Assembly: GCA_003427395.1 (NCBI GenBank)
Contig: BFEA01000163.1
Coordinates: 619,885 to 651,751 of the forward strand
Reading direction: 5' to 3'
DNA from: Chara braunii
Lineage: Eukaryota; Streptophyta; Charophyceae; Charales; Characeae
DNA: 31,867 nucleotides
Shown: positions 29,915-31,867 of the stretch, one piece after another
Numbering within the stretch: position 1 is the first letter of the stretch
How the letters are laid out: every line of letters begins with the position of its first letter
Notes under the pieces: generated by a model
Told to the model about the DNA's origin: nothing
Databases searched by the model: none
Seen by the model: only the letters and a program-made list of their open reading frames with translations
Position numbers and translations under genes: made by a program

Positions 29915-30091
29915 CTTCACTACTTCAAGATGCAGCCTGCCTAAACAGGTGGTTTTCCGGGTCTTCGGAGCTTTCACCACTTCAAGACCATTCATGATTT
30001 TCAGACCTGAATGGTCCTGAAGTGGTGAAAGGTCCGAAGACCCTGAAAACCACCTGTTTAGGCAGGTTGGCTGCATCCTGAAGTGCTGAAG
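29915..30091 (+). repeat. ~85-bp-arm foldback
   Basis: The left arm, 29915-29996, reads as an inverted copy of the unit. The right arm, 30006-30091, is a direct copy (CCTGAATGGTCCTGAAGTGG...AAAACCACCTGTTTAGGCAG). The arms differ at about seven positions plus a 4-base bulge, and the loop is about 9 bases. A transcript from either strand would form a long, nearly continuous stem. Possible explanations are an inverted duplication of a repeat, a foldback transposon or a small-RNA precursor. Confidence 0.85.
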
Positions 30092-30119
30092 GGAGTCATG
30101 AAGTGGTGATGAAAAATAT

Positions 30120-30450
30120 GACTGTTGTTAACCTTCTCTCATGCAAAGGAAGCTCCTCAACTCAAAATCTATTGCAACCCTAACACTAACTGCTCCAGCG
30201 CCGAGTATTCAGAACCCTGTGAAATTCGCCTTTCCTTAGTTCTGTTTTTTGCCCCTCCACTTCCCTCCTTAACCCCACGTCCCTCCACCACCCCTCGCTT
30301 ATTATGGGACCCTACCTTCTTCCTTCCCCCCGCGTCTCGTGTACTACTAGTAAATGCATACGAATGAGCATCATTAAGAGAACAGACAAAATATAAGCTG
30401 AAGGTCTGGGTAAAAATGAACAGGAGTATACCTCCCCTTCCTTTCATAGC
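30120..30450. other. no gene seen
   Basis: C-rich then A-rich sequence. The frames are short and lack motifs. Confidence 0.4.
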
Positions 30451-30454
30451 ATGC

Positions 30455-30560
30455 AAGTGGGCCATTATGGCACACGGGGATGTGGGCAGCTCGCGCTCAA
30501 CCGCAATCAATGTTGCCAACCTTGTACATGAGAGGCACAGTAAAAGGGGAGCTGCAAGAG
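30455..30560 (+). repeat. dispersed repeat shared with 4235-4370
   Basis: CATTATGGCACACGGGGATG and CTTGTACATGAGAGGCACAG match the block at 4262-4335 in the same orientation. Confidence 0.7.
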
Positions 30561-30689
30561 CAAATGAAAGGGGTACCCCAAAGAAAGTCAAAACAAAGGT
30601 ACCAAGAAGGGGATTTAGCGGATCTATTGTGCTTCATGTTGCTTCCTTTAGAGATACAAGTGGACCCGCCGCAGCAACGCTGTGACCGA

Positions 30690-30735
30690 AAGGGGGTGAG
30701 GGGGGGGGAGGGAAGGGGGGCGGTAGGAGAGGGAT
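30690..30735 (+). other. G-rich tract with G-quadruplex pattern
   Basis: At least four runs of three or more G with short loops lie between about 30692 and 30722. Confidence 0.65.
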
Positions 30736-30739
30736 GGTC

Positions 30740-31620
30740 AGAGAGACACATATGCAGAATGATGCAGGGTATGCGTGGCACGTGGACAATGCGTGCGAGG
30801 AGCAGAGAAGGTCGTAGTCCCCCCAAAAAAAAAAAAAAAATCGCAAAAATTCGAAAGGAAAAATAAACTGACCGACCTTTGCGTGGAAGTAACATGCAAG
30901 TTCTTCGTGAAATTGTAAGAACATATATATAAGCAACGATGCATTTTGTTTTTTTTTCGGTTTGTTTTCGACACAGGTGGTGTATGTAGTGTGACGAAGA
31001 ATGAATCGTGAATCTATGACCTTTCTATTTTTTTGTTATTTTTTCTTTCGTTTTTTTTGGTTTATTTTTTTTGGCAGCGATCAGGATAAGCACAATGATG
31101 CAGGATATGTGTGCTGCGTGGACAACGCGTGTGAGGAGCAGAGAAGGCCACAGTCCCCACAAAAAAAAAAAAAAAAATTCGTGCAAGTTCTTCGTGTATA
31201 ATTTTTATATTCTTCTTTAGTTATTTTTTTTCCGGCCCGCCCGGGTAAGCGATCCCGACCTGGTCTCTCAGTCGAGCTTATGGCTCGATTTGTTTTGCAT
31301 TTCGGGTTTGTTTATTTTTTTTTGCCACCGCACAGACGGTTCTGTTGTCAGAGAATGGATTTTTCGCTTTTCTTTTCGATAGGGGCGGGGTATGCCCTGT
31401 AGTGAAGAACGAATTGCGAATGTGTGACCTCTCTTTTTTTTTGTCATTTTTTCTGTCGTTTTTTGTTATTTTTTCTTTTCTTTTTTTCGTTTTTTTTTTT
31501 TGGGGCAGTGGTCAGCATATGCACAACGATGTAGGGCACGGGTGCTGTGCGGGCAACGTGTGCGAAGAGCACAAAAGGTCGGAGCCCCCCCCCCCCCAAA
31601 ATGAAAGGAAAATCAAGAAA
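30740..31620 (+). repeat. three diverged copies of a ~340-430 bp unit
   Basis: GATGCAGGGTATGCGTGGCA (30762), GATGCAGGATATGTGTGCTG (31098) and GATGTAGGGCACGGGTGCTG (31528) are each followed by GGACAAYGCGTG-like sequence, GARGAGCA, AGAAGGYC and then an A run or C run. The last two are preceded by GAAGAATGAATCGTGAATCT or a close variant and T-rich DNA. Transcript-like A runs suggest retroposed copies, but no coding frame is shared. Confidence 0.75.
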
Positions 31621-31789
31621 AATCAGAAAAGAAACTATGGCAGCAATCTAATTCGTCCGTGATCTGTCTGACATACCACAGTGGTAGATTGGTTCGATTT
31701 CGGTCCCCTTCCCTCTCTCTCTCTCTGCCTGCACATGTCGGTTCCATTTGGGTCGTTCTATCGATGGAAGCCCCTCTCTCTCCCCCCTT

Positions 31790-31793
<4 letters not shown>
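31621..31793. other. no gene seen
   Basis: Mixed sequence turning pyrimidine-rich. Confidence 0.4.

Positions 31794-31867
<74 letters not shown>
31794..31867 (+). repeat. CT microsatellite running off the window
   Basis: More than 35 CT dinucleotides continue to the last base, so its true length is unknown. Confidence 0.97.

Noticed and set aside
29693-30076. 127-codon minus-strand frame with repeated peptide segments
   Set aside because: The repeated peptides simply mirror the non-coding repeat units and foldback. No family resemblance was seen.
31660-31710. tRNA-like boxes (CAGTGGTAGA then GGTTCGATTTC)
   Set aside because: The boxes are only a few bases apart, leaving no room for an anticodon arm, and no acceptor stem pairs.

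Overview
The window looks like gene-poor, repeat-dominated nuclear DNA of a eukaryote, most likely a plant or streptophyte (charophyte-type) alga. The reasons are a chromovirus-type Ty3/gypsy retrotransposon with a C-terminal chromodomain, U6 spliceosomal RNA pseudogenes, very long CT, GT and TA microsatellites, and no bacterial-style gene packing. Chara braunii is my guess for the source; I cannot prove it from the sequence. I found no intact host protein-coding gene. Most open reading frames here are translations of microsatellites or run across the assembly gap.

Layout. 1-640: duplicated 187-bp unit with GT tracts. 659-2040: tandem array of a diverged 530-640 bp repeat that recurs at 13.2 kb (plus) and 16.75 kb (minus). 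2.9-4.16 kb: gene-like remnants with two tandem duplications; the second (306 bp) carries a RING-finger-like cysteine/histidine pattern twice. 4.5-5.0 kb: G-rich tract and four CT microsatellites. 5.6-6.5 kb: direct repeats with TATA motifs, and perfect hairpins. 7.3-7.9 kb: five copies of a ~120-bp repeat. 8.18-9.12 kb: eleven small inverted repeats that keep nearly the same AAACTTAT loop while their arms differ, the most intriguing structure in the window. 9.8-10.1 kb: CAG-rich DNA. 10.1-13.2 kb: C/T- and GC-rich sequence with a U6 5' fragment. 13.6-15.4 kb: a broken reverse transcriptase, possibly Penelope-like and unrelated to the gypsy polymerase, followed by a 15-bp minisatellite. 16-19 kb: pyrimidine-rich, AT-rich and GC-rich repeats. 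19.08-20.84 kb: three U6-like sequences around a 683-N gap.

20984-29559 (minus strand) is a nearly complete but dead Ty3/gypsy element. In transcriptional order it has a 5' LTR, leader, gag with a CCHC knuckle, a gag-pol overlap with a canonical -1 frameshift heptamer, protease, reverse transcriptase, RNase H, integrase, chromodomain, polypurine tract and 3' LTR. Its seven in-frame stops are all TAG or TGA, and the protease and RNase H active-site aspartates are replaced. The LTRs have diverged by several percent.

29.6-30.1 kb holds a repeat whose last copies form an ~85-bp foldback. 30.7-31.6 kb holds three diverged copies of a purine/T-rich unit, and the window ends inside a CT microsatellite.

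All comparisons were made by eye. Identity values are rough, and RNA structures were judged only by base-pair complementarity.
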